Assembly: GCA_029863665.1 (NCBI GenBank)
Contig: JAOTUX010000104.1
Coordinates: 1-5,065 of the forward strand
Source of the DNA: Candidatus Nitrosopumilus sp.
GTDB taxonomy: Archaea; Thermoproteota; Nitrososphaeria; Nitrososphaerales; Nitrosopumilaceae
Direction: 5' to 3'
DNA length: 5,065 nucleotides
Part shown: positions 1 through 5,065 of the stretch, one piece after another
Position numbering within the stretch: position 1 is the stretch's first letter
Layout of the letters: each line of letters opens with the position of its first letter
Position numbers and translations under genes: made by a program
Notes under the pieces: model-generated
The model's input: only the letters and a program-made list of their open reading frames with translations
Databases searched by the model: none
Told to the model about the DNA's origin: nothing

Positions 1-2
1 TT

Positions 3-71
3 CCAAGATTGATGTTTTATCCATACAAGGTCAATGATTTAATGAGAATTCAGGCCTTACAGAATGATTGA
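3..71 (+). CDS. Possible 3' end of an unrecognised gene (partial)
   Basis: This is an open frame entering from the left edge. It gives 22 residues, starting Pro-Arg-Leu-Met-Phe-Tyr-Pro-Tyr and ending Leu-Gln-Asn-Asp, then a TGA at 69-71. All other frames on both strands are closed within the first 41 bases, so if a gene crosses the left edge this is the only frame that fits. The residue mix looks like ordinary protein, and a terminator-like T-tract follows about 25 nt after the stop. The fragment is too short to assign to a family. A 22-codon open stretch can also occur by chance, so the call is tentative. Confidence 0.35.
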   Translation, partial: PRLMFYPYKVNDLMRIQALQND

Positions 72-90
72 ATCATTTTAATGTATGACA

Positions 91-110
91 GAATTTTTGT
101 TTTGAAAAAT
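91..110. terminator. AT-rich bidirectional terminator-like site
   Basis: The plus strand reads ATTTTT, six bases, then AAAAAT (93-110), preceded by other T-rich sequence. It therefore gives a T-tract (TTTTTGTTTT, 94-103) to transcripts from the left and a T5 run (105-109 read on the minus strand) to the rhodanese transcript from the right. Archaeal RNA polymerase can stop at T-runs without a strong GC hairpin, so a site between two converging genes makes sense. A second small inverted repeat, AATGATT-G-AATCATT (63-77), covers the stop codon of the left-edge frame. The position is persuasive, but AT-rich DNA makes such runs common. Confidence 0.35.
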
Positions 111-165
111 ATGGTATCTACCTACTGCACTTGATCAAAGAAAGTATATGCAAGATATTTTTGAA

Positions 166-942
166 TTAGTTTTCAACAGGAAGTTGCAGTCTATTTCCCC
201 ATTCTCCCCAAGAGCCAAGGTATACTTTGACATTTTTAAATCCAAGTTTTTTTAAGACTAGAAATGTGTTGGCAGCTCGATATGCTCCCTGACAATACGT
301 TATGATTTCAAAGTCTTTTGGAAAATCATATATTTTAGATAATTCTTCATCACTTTTAAAAGTCCCGTCAGCTCGGAGATTTTGATTCCAATCAATATTG
401 ATAGAATTTGGAATATGTCCTGATTGAGCAGCACGAATTAAACTTCCATCATATTCTCCAGCAGAACGGACATCAAGGACTTTGATATTTTTTAGATTAT
501 CTTTAATATATTCAAATCCTGAAATAATCTCAGGATTTATTTTACCTGAAAACTCGGATGGTTTGAAACCATTAGGTTTTGTTTCAAGGGGAAGGTCTTC
601 TTTTTGCCATTTTGTAATGCCCCCATTTAGCATCATGATATTTTGATATGAAAAATACATCATAATCCACACTCCTCTTGCTGCTAGCATTCCAGAAACA
701 GAATCATAGAATACGACTTTAGTTTCTGGAGTTACTCCAAGAAAAGATAATAGTGTTTTAGATTGATTATTGAAATTTTTAATTCCTTGTTTTGTTGTAT
801 CTATCCAATGAAATGCAAACAAATCTAAATGAACTGCTCCTGGAATATGACTTTCTGAATACTCTTTGAAGGAACGAGTATCAACTATAATTAAGTTAGG
901 ATCATTAAGAATAGAATGAAGTTCATCTACAGAAATTAACAT
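166..942 (-). CDS. Two-domain sulfurtransferase (rhodanese, thiosulfate/3-mercaptopyruvate type)
   Basis: The product is a cytoplasmic enzyme expected to move sulfane sulfur from a donor such as thiosulfate or 3-mercaptopyruvate to an acceptor through a cysteine persulfide. Numbering here is from an upstream TTG at 963 (265 aa); the chosen ATG is residue 8, giving 258 aa. The N-terminal rhodanese domain (about 10-125) has the IIVDTR and HIPGAVHLD motifs. Its active-loop position reads YDSVSGMLAAR, with Asp87 where the Cys would be, so it is the usual inactive copy. The C-terminal domain (about 145-262) has VLDVRSAGEYDG, GHIPNSINIDW and the catalytic loop CQGAYRA with Cys224 and Arg229. It ends in the typical GSWGEWGNR...LPVE tail. 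The Cys-Gln-x-x-x-Arg loop resembles Azotobacter RhdA (CQTHHR) more than the CGSGVT loop of mercaptopyruvate enzymes, so the true donor is open. The ATG at 942 is preferred because a TATA-like box at 981-994 would place the transcript start near 961, leaving the TTG no leader. No membrane segment or signal peptide is seen. Confidence 0.88.
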   Translation of the reverse strand: MLISVDELHSILNDPNLIIVDTRSFKEYSESHIPGAVHLDLFAFHWIDTTKQGIKNFNNQSKTLLSFLGVTPETKVVFYDSVSGMLAARGVWIMMYFSYQNIMMLNGGITKWQKEDLPLETKPNGFKPSEFSGKINPEIISGFEYIKDNLKNIKVLDVRSAGEYDGSLIRAAQSGHIPNSINIDWNQNLRADGTFKSDEELSKIYDFPKDFEIITYCQGAYRAANTFLVLKKLGFKNVKVYLGSWGEWGNRLQLPVEN

Positions 943-980
943 AATTAAAGTAAAAGAATCCAATCTAAATTGATTTGTGT

Positions 981-994
981 TAATTAATAAAAAG
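981..994 (-). promoter_or_regulatory. TATA-like box of the rhodanese gene
   Basis: Read on the minus strand this is CTTTTTATTAATTA. Its centre lies about 26 nt ahead of position 961, giving a predicted leader of roughly 20 nt before the ATG at 942. No Shine-Dalgarno-like sequence is visible in that leader. The assignment rests on spacing and composition only, in a region where A/T runs are frequent. Confidence 0.35.
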
Positions 995-1220
995 AAAATG
1001 GGGTTAATAGGTTGATAACATTACATTTACTTACAAATTAAAACATCTTCTAATCTTTAGCGTGATTTTGTACATCTTTTTCATAAAGAATTATCTTTTT
1101 AAGTACATAATATCAAAAACACATTCTATTGATATACTAACATAACATTATGTAATGCCAGTACATCATAGATTGTCTATAGTTTACTTGAATAAAATAT
1201 TTAGACACATATTTTTCAAG

Positions 1221-1227
1221 AAAAAAA
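1221..1227 (-). terminator. T7 tract downstream of the P-II gene
   Basis: The minus strand carries seven consecutive T residues starting about 21 nt after the TAA stop of the P-II gene, preceded by AATATTTTAA. This fits oligo-T-dependent archaeal termination. The surrounding bases also form ATTTTT-N6-AAAAAT (1211-1228), a weak AT-only hairpin of the same form as the one at 93-110. Confidence 0.4.
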
Positions 1228-1248
1228 TTAAAATATTTCAACTAAAAA

Positions 1249-1593
1249 TTATAGCGCTGAAGAATCTGTTTTTTTAGATGCAATATTGACTACTTGAACA
1301 ACATCACTAACTACAATTACCCCGTCTCCGCTATTCCCCGTATAGGCAGTTTCAGAAATAACCGATACGATATTTTCAACTTGAGAATCTTCCACAAGCG
1401 TCATAATAGCAGCCATGTTGTTGTATTCAGCCCGAAGTTGTGCAGTTCCTCTACCACTACGAATCATAGGCCTAGATCCAGAACCCTGACCTTTTATACT
1501 TGACACGGTAACCCCCTTTGCTCCAGCATCTCTAACTGCATGAACTACTTCAGAGAGTTTATCGTTTTTTATTATTGCTTCAAGTTTTTTCAC
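1249..1593 (-). CDS. P-II family (GlnK/GlnB-like) signalling protein, divergent
   Basis: P-II proteins are small cytoplasmic trimers that bind ATP/ADP and 2-oxoglutarate and control ammonium transporters, enzymes or regulators by contact through the T-loop. The 114 aa length matches the family (about 112). The N-terminus MKKLEAIIKNDKL, the B-loop TGNSGDG (85-91) and the C-terminal strand align with E. coli GlnB without gaps outside the T-loop. The T-loop (about 36-57) is about two residues longer, rich in Gly/Ser/Arg (GQGSGSRPMIRSGRGTAQ), and has no Tyr for uridylylation. The usual Gln39 is Gly, Lys90 is Val92, and Arg101 and Arg103 are Asn103 and Ala105, so canonical phosphate contacts are missing. 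From memory, thaumarchaeal P-II copies often have this style of T-loop. Translation starts at GTG (1593), fixed by the conserved first residues. No amt transporter gene is adjacent. The gene lies 71 nt behind atpI on the same strand. The family is confident; its ligand and target are unknown. Confidence 0.88.
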   Translation of the reverse strand: MKKLEAIIKNDKLSEVVHAVRDAGAKGVTVSSIKGQGSGSRPMIRSGRGTAQLRAEYNNMAAIMTLVEDSQVENIVSVISETAYTGNSGDGVIVVSDVVQVVNIASKKTDSSAL

Positions 1594-1614
1594 ATTTATG
1601 TTAGAAAGTAGTTG

Positions 1615-1624
1615 TTAAAAAAGG
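1615..1624 (-). promoter_or_regulatory. TATA-like box of the P-II gene
   Basis: On the minus strand this reads CCTTTTTTAA. Its centre is about 26 nt from the GTG at 1593, so the predicted transcript starts at or next to the start codon, giving a leaderless mRNA. No Shine-Dalgarno sequence precedes the GTG. This suggests that the gene has its own promoter and does not depend on read-through from atpI. Confidence 0.4.
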
Positions 1625-1629
1625 TATAC

Positions 1630-1637
1630 AAAAAAAA
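1630..1637 (-). terminator. T8 tract downstream of atpI
   Basis: The minus strand has eight consecutive T residues beginning 28 nt after the atpI TAA stop and just ahead of the presumed P-II promoter. It is a plausible oligo-T terminator separating the two transcripts. Partial read-through into the P-II gene cannot be excluded. Confidence 0.4.
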
Positions 1638-1664
1638 GATAAGTAGATTGAATATTTTAAAATC

Positions 1665-3824
1665 TTATTTCTTTTTCCAAATAAATTGATTGTAAATCAA
1701 TTCAGGTCTAATTTGTCTAAATGGCTGTGAACCACCTACATACCACTTTGTAAAGAATTCATACAAGTGCAATCTGAGAGACTGAATATACACTATTAAT
1801 CCTTCAATCATCATAATTCCCAAGTTTCCTCCAATGATCATAGCCATTGCACCGCCTGATTCAACACCCCCTAGAGAAGTAAATGCATTATTTACTGTTA
1901 ATAATAAAGCTGCATGTACCAGCAACATTATACCAAGCCGAGCGTAACTAATTGTGTGAGCTAAGCTTTCAACTGTTTTTCCTAAGAATACTTCCATTAT
2001 GACACTAGCTGGATCACTTCCATCTTCTGGATGTTTCTTTGCATGCATTATTCCTCCAACCATCATGATAACCATTGATGCAATAACAATAACAACTGCA
2101 ATTCTTGTAACAATCCAAACTTGTGCCCAATCCCCAAGGAATATTGTAACCCAAGGAACTGCTTCTGTGTGGGCTCTAGAATACATGTTCATTACATCAT
2201 ATTGTGAACCAATTGCACACATCATGATAACTACAATTCCACCGTACAGCGTAATATTTGGAATAGCTTCGGTAAACATAACTAATTTGTGTCCTTCTTT
2301 TGCTAATCTGATAATACGCAAAGTCATTGCCCATACTAGATGCACAATTCCAATGAATAATGAAACTTTGAGAATGTTAATTACTTGTTCAAATGTTAAC
2401 TCTGCAACACTAAGAATTCCAACTATCCAACTAACTGAATGTAGGGCCCCTCCTTCTTCTAACAATCCTTCAAATGGACCCATATGATCTAGATGATAAC
2501 CAAATGCTTCTCCTGCACCAACACCAGCTATTGCGGCTGAAGCACCAGAAATTGCAATGAGCATTCCCCATCTGGAAAGCTCTCCTTGACCCTTTACTTT
2601 GAATAGCAAACCTAATCCCATGAGTAATAATCCATGACCCATGTCTGCAAACATCAACCCATAGAAAATTGGCCACATTAGAGCAATCATTGGAGTAGGA
2701 TCAGGTTCTCCTGTCTTTGGAATCCCTTGACTTTTTGTAATAACTTCAAAAGTTTTAACGAATTTTTTATTGTCAAATAATGTTGGAATCTCTTCTTTCA
2801 TTTTAGGATCTGTAATATCTTCTACAACTGACATCCACTGTTTTGTTGAATTTGTGAATTTTGTTTCCATTTTTTTTGGAATAAAACCTTGAACCACTGC
2901 AAAATGTTTAGTTCCACCAGGTTTTCTCATGGTTTCTAGTACATCTTTTGCAACTAACGCCTTTTCGTGAATAGATAGAATATCTCGTCTAATTTTCTTT
3001 GTTAGTCCCGTTAATTCTTTTTTAATAGATGCTTGTTTTGCAGTTAATTCTTTAATCTTTGAGTCTGCTAGTGCATAAGCTTCACTAGGAATTTGAGGAA
3101 AACCCTCTGGAATTTTAAATGTATTAGAATTGAAACTTCTTAATACTTTGAGAACTTTTTCAGAATCTGCAGTATCTGAGATTACTAAAATAGCTGACTT
3201 TTCTTTACTTTCTAAATCATATTTGTAAATTGTAATTCCCTCAAGAGAACGACTAATCTCATCAAAGTCAGTAGAATTTATCACAAAGAGATTTGTAAAA
3301 AAGTATCTCATTAACCCAAAACCAGTAAGATCCATCTTCATCTTTCTGATTACTTCTAAAGTATCTTTGAGTGAATTGTACTCTTCAATAGCAAGTCTTG
3401 TATTTGCAGCATCTTCTAACAATTTTGCTGGTTTGTCAATAATGGCAGGAGTTTCTTTACTTAGATCCTCAACCATTTCTTCTATCTCATTAATCTCATA
3501 GTCTTTTTTCTTGATTACAGTTCCTTTGAATAAAATCTCCATTATTCCTACAGTTAGAGGAATTCCCATACCTTTGATGACATCATCAATTGATTGGAAT
3601 GTTTGTTGTGCCTTTAATAGAAGATCATCAATTTCAGGTGTCACTAGATCACTTGTAGAATCAATCTTGTGAAACCACTCAAATTCAGTTAATCTTGAAA
3701 TTACTTTTGGAGATTCACTTCTTGGCAAAATTACGGTTCCAAGTTTAAGATCAGCTGTTCCCAAGACACTTTTTGGATATTTCATTGAGTTTAATATCTT
3801 TCTGATATGCTCCTTCCCAAACAT
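1665..3824 (-). CDS. atpI: A/V-type ATP synthase subunit I (subunit a), membrane arm
   Basis: This is the large membrane subunit of the archaeal rotary ATPase. It supplies the ion half-channels against the proteolipid ring and joins it to the peripheral stalks. At 719 aa it has the normal two-part plan. Residues 1 to about 370 are a charged cytoplasmic arm with helical stretches (about 100-165 and 250-300). Residues 375-690 form a polytopic membrane domain with hydrophobic stretches near 378-408, 418-443, 484-505, 522-540, 556-592, 624-646 and 656-682. Family signatures are DPTPMIALMWPIFYGLMFAD (375-394), ISYARLGIMLLVHA (625-638) and YIQSLRLHLYEF (679-690). By alignment with yeast Vph1, Arg629 and Arg684 match the essential Arg735 and Arg799, and Glu674 matches Glu789, so the ion path looks intact. 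The choice of H+ or Na+ cannot be read from this subunit alone. The gene starts at ATG 3824 with only weak purine-rich sequence ahead and diverges from atpE. It is not inside the E-A operon, as it often is in other archaea. Confidence 0.95.
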   Translation of the reverse strand: MFGKEHIRKILNSMKYPKSVLGTADLKLGTVILPRSESPKVISRLTEFEWFHKIDSTSDLVTPEIDDLLLKAQQTFQSIDDVIKGMGIPLTVGIMEILFKGTVIKKKDYEINEIEEMVEDLSKETPAIIDKPAKLLEDAANTRLAIEEYNSLKDTLEVIRKMKMDLTGFGLMRYFFTNLFVINSTDFDEISRSLEGITIYKYDLESKEKSAILVISDTADSEKVLKVLRSFNSNTFKIPEGFPQIPSEAYALADSKIKELTAKQASIKKELTGLTKKIRRDILSIHEKALVAKDVLETMRKPGGTKHFAVVQGFIPKKMETKFTNSTKQWMSVVEDITDPKMKEEIPTLFDNKKFVKTFEVITKSQGIPKTGEPDPTPMIALMWPIFYGLMFADMGHGLLLMGLGLLFKVKGQGELSRWGMLIAISGASAAIAGVGAGEAFGYHLDHMGPFEGLLEEGGALHSVSWIVGILSVAELTFEQVINILKVSLFIGIVHLVWAMTLRIIRLAKEGHKLVMFTEAIPNITLYGGIVVIMMCAIGSQYDVMNMYSRAHTEAVPWVTIFLGDWAQVWIVTRIAVVIVIASMVIMMVGGIMHAKKHPEDGSDPASVIMEVFLGKTVESLAHTISYARLGIMLLVHAALLLTVNNAFTSLGGVESGGAMAMIIGGNLGIMMIEGLIVYIQSLRLHLYEFFTKWYVGGSQPFRQIRPELIYNQFIWKKK

Positions 3825-3830
3825 TAAAAT
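3822..3830 (+). promoter_or_regulatory. TATA-like box of the atpE-atpA operon, overlapping the atpI start codon
   Basis: CATTAAAAT on the plus strand is centred about 26-27 nt ahead of position 3853, which would start the transcript one to four bases before the TTG/GTG start codons of atpE. The box covers the atpI start codon (CAT at 3822-3824 on the plus strand). A 9-base palindrome, CCAT-T-ATGG (3831-3839), lies just downstream. I see no equally good box for atpI at the leaderless distance. A T-rich TTTTTTAGAA read on the minus strand inside atpE (about 3892-3901) is a weak candidate that would give it a leader of roughly 45 nt. Confidence 0.4.
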
Positions 3831-3856
3831 CCATTATGGGTTAATGGCAGGTATTG

Positions 3857-4450
3857 GTGTCTAACTCTGCATTAGATAGTACTATTGACAAAATTCTAAA
3901 AAATACTGAAGATAATATTTTATCAAGTATTAAGTCGGCACTTGATGATTCTCAGCAGAATCTTAGTGATTCTATTCCTAAATTGGAGGGTGAATATGAT
4001 AAAATAATATCTGACGGTAAAAAAGAAGCTGACAAGATCGAAAAACAGATCATCGGAAGTTCTGATCTTGAGGCTAGAAATAAACAATTAATGGTTTTAG
4101 AGGAAGCAGTTGATAACGTATTTTCAAAGGCGTTAGATCAAATTGCAAATAAACGAGACGATGACTACCCAAAACTAATTAAAACATTATTGGATGAAGC
4201 AACCCAAATTTTAGGTACTTCTGATCTCATAGTTTTTACAAATAACAAAGATAAAGATGTAGTACAGACTACATTGTCTCAATTTACTGGATCTGAATTA
4301 AGCTCTGATACTATTGAATGCCTTGGTGGAATAATAGTAAAATCAAAAGATGGGGCAATGACATTTGATAATACTATTGATGCAAGAATTGAACGTCTGA
4401 AGCCTTTAATAAGGAAAGAAATTGCAGCAAAATTCGGAGTAGAAAATTAG
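3857..4450 (+). CDS. atpE: A/V-type ATP synthase subunit E (peripheral stalk)
   Basis: Subunit E pairs with subunit H to form the peripheral stalk that links the catalytic A3B3 head to subunit I and resists rotation. The 197 aa product is of normal size for the family. Residues 1 to about 105 are charged, helical and coiled-coil-like, including KKEADKIEKQIIGSSDLEARNKQ (55-77). The C-terminal domain has the family signature of a GGIIVKSKDG turn (158-167) followed by DNTIDARIERLKPLIRKEIA (171-190). In-frame TAA at 3842-3844 rules out an earlier start; only TTG (3854) and GTG (3857) are available. GTG is chosen because AGGT at 3849-3852 sits four bases ahead of it and one base ahead of the TTG; the choice changes one residue. 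The gene ends in TAG three bases before atpA, so the two are almost certainly cotranscribed. Subunit H is not next to it in this window. Confidence 0.9.
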   Translation: MSNSALDSTIDKILKNTEDNILSSIKSALDDSQQNLSDSIPKLEGEYDKIISDGKKEADKIEKQIIGSSDLEARNKQLMVLEEAVDNVFSKALDQIANKRDDDYPKLIKTLLDEATQILGTSDLIVFTNNKDKDVVQTTLSQFTGSELSSDTIECLGGIIVKSKDGAMTFDNTIDARIERLKPLIRKEIAAKFGVEN

Positions 4451-4453
4451 GAT

Positions 4454-5065
4454 ATGGCAGCTCAAGGCAGAATTGTATGGGTAAGTGGTCCTGCAGTTAG
4501 AGCAGATGGTATGGCCGATGCAAAAATGTATGAAACTGTAACTGTTGGTAATTCAAAACTAGTTGGTGAAGTGATTCGATTAACTGGTGATGTTGCATTT
4601 ATTCAAGTTTATGAATCAACTAGTGGATTAAAACCAGGTGAACCTGTAATTGGTACCGGAAATCCACTTAGTGTATTGTTAGGTCCAGGAATTATTGGGC
4701 AACTCTATGATGGAATTCAAAGACCCCTAAGGGAACTTTCTAAAGCATCTGGTTCCTTCATTGGAAGAGGCATCACAACTACTGCTGTAGATATGACAAA
4801 AAAATATCACTTTGTTCCAACAGTAAGTAATGGTGATGAAGTTTCAGCAGGAAATGTAATTGGAACTGTGCAAGAAACTGATCTTATTGAACATTCTATT
4901 ATGGTTCCACCAGATAACCCGGGTGGAAACATTTCAAACTTAGTATCAGAAGGGGATTATGATTTAGAAACTGTATTAGCTACTGCTGAGAAAGATGGAC
5001 AATCCATTCCGCTTAAAATGTATCATAAATGGCCTGTAAGAAAACCACGACCATTTCTTAAGAGA
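4454..5065 (+). CDS. atpA: A/V-type ATP synthase catalytic subunit A (5' part only)
   Basis: Subunit A is the catalytic, ATP-binding subunit of the A3B3 head. The window holds its first 204 residues of an expected 580-600; the frame is open to the right edge. Residues 1 to about 72 form the N-terminal beta-barrel, with GRIVWVSGPAVRADGM (5-20) and LVGEVIRLTGDVAFIQVYE (36-54). The family signature LLGPGIIGQLYDGIQRPL (75-92) follows. Residues about 110-190 are the 'non-homologous' or bulge region found in A/V-type catalytic subunits but not in F-type beta. The HKWPVRKPRP segment (191-200) normally comes shortly before the Walker A loop, which lies beyond the edge, so catalytic residues cannot be checked. 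No intein or frameshift is seen in the visible part. ATG at 4454 is three bases after the atpE stop with only AGGAT ahead, which suggests translation coupled to atpE. Confidence 0.95.
   Translation, partial: MAAQGRIVWVSGPAVRADGMADAKMYETVTVGNSKLVGEVIRLTGDVAFIQVYESTSGLKPGEPVIGTGNPLSVLLGPGIIGQLYDGIQRPLRELSKASGSFIGRGITTTAVDMTKKYHFVPTVSNGDEVSAGNVIGTVQETDLIEHSIMVPPDNPGGNISNLVSEGDYDLETVLATAEKDGQSIPLKMYHKWPVRKPRPFLKR

Larger units (their letters stand above)
964..1248. other. AT-rich intergenic region without a recognisable gene
   Basis: Between the rhodanese and the P-II gene I see no credible coding frame on either strand; the longest ATG-started frames are 10 to 17 codons. It holds the presumed rhodanese promoter at its left end and the P-II terminator tract at its right end. 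In the middle is a 14-base perfect inverted repeat, ACATAA-CA-TTATGT (1140-1153), which could be a dimeric regulator site or chance. The word GTACAT occurs three times (1070, 1103, 1161) with irregular spacing. No tRNA-like or strongly folded RNA is evident. Confidence 0.5.

Noticed and set aside
943..963. TTG at 963 as the rhodanese start (seven more residues)
   Set aside because: The extra residues add nothing to the rhodanese fold, TTG is a rarer start, and the predicted transcript start lies at about the same position. ATG at 942 is preferred, though not proven.
1031..1084. 17-codon minus-strand frame (MKKMYKITLK...) in the intergenic region
   Set aside because: It is too short, has no suitably spaced TATA-like box or ribosome binding site, and is expected by chance in DNA this AT-rich.
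1070..1167. Three GTACAT words as a possible repeat array
   Set aside because: Spacing is irregular (33 and 58 nt) and the flanks do not match, so there is no support for a CRISPR array or an iterated operator.
1294..1503. 69-codon plus-strand open frame
   Set aside because: It is antisense to the P-II gene, whose family match is clear; the frame has no promoter-like or protein-like character of its own.
1999..2487. 162-codon plus-strand open frame
   Set aside because: It lies wholly antisense to the membrane domain of atpI. Its Ile/Thr-rich translation mirrors the atpI codons and it matches no family I recognise.
2470..2676. 68-codon minus-strand open frame
   Set aside because: It is inside atpI in another frame. 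The Ser/Trp/Arg-rich translation is typical of an out-of-frame reading of a well-supported gene.
3844..3864. ATG at 3844 as an alternative atpE start or a leader peptide
   Set aside because: It is in another frame and stops after six codons (MAGIGV), overlapping the atpE start. There is no sign of attenuation or other leader-peptide features.

Overview
This AT-rich window looks like the chromosome of a marine ammonia-oxidising archaeon (Nitrososphaerota/Thaumarchaeota, Nitrosopumilus-like). Three things point that way: archaeal (A/V-type) ATPase subunits I, E and A; a P-II protein with an unusual T-loop; and TATA-like boxes set about 26 nt ahead of several starts with almost no 5' leader. The lineage is an inference from protein character and base composition. 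No taxonomic marker gene is present.

Layout from left to right. Positions 1-71 hold the possible 3' tail of an unrecognised plus-strand gene. It converges, across a short AT-rich terminator-like region, on a minus-strand two-domain rhodanese (166-942). About 300 nt of non-coding, very AT-rich DNA follows (943-1248). Next come two more minus-strand genes: a divergent P-II/GlnK-like regulator (1249-1593) and the large membrane subunit I/a of the A-type ATPase (1665-3824). About 30 nt beyond the atpI start, the plus strand carries atpE (about 3857-4450), then atpA three bases later (4454, running off the right edge).

How the genes work together. Subunit I forms the membrane half-channel next to the proteolipid ring. 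Subunit E is part of the peripheral stalk that holds the catalytic head still. Subunit A is the catalytic nucleotide-binding subunit of that head. Subunits B, D, C, F, K and H are not in the window; B and D probably lie downstream of atpA. The head and stalk genes (E, A) are transcribed away from the membrane-arm gene (I) across a very compact divergent intergenic stretch. The P-II protein lies behind atpI on the same strand but has its own apparent promoter. A link between the two is possible but not shown. The rhodanese looks like an independent sulfur-transfer gene.

Overall this is mainly an ordinary housekeeping region. I found no mobile element, CRISPR array, RNA gene or clearly new system. 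The points most worth a second look are the P-II protein, which lacks the classical nucleotide-contact and modification residues, and the shared atpI/atpE promoter region.
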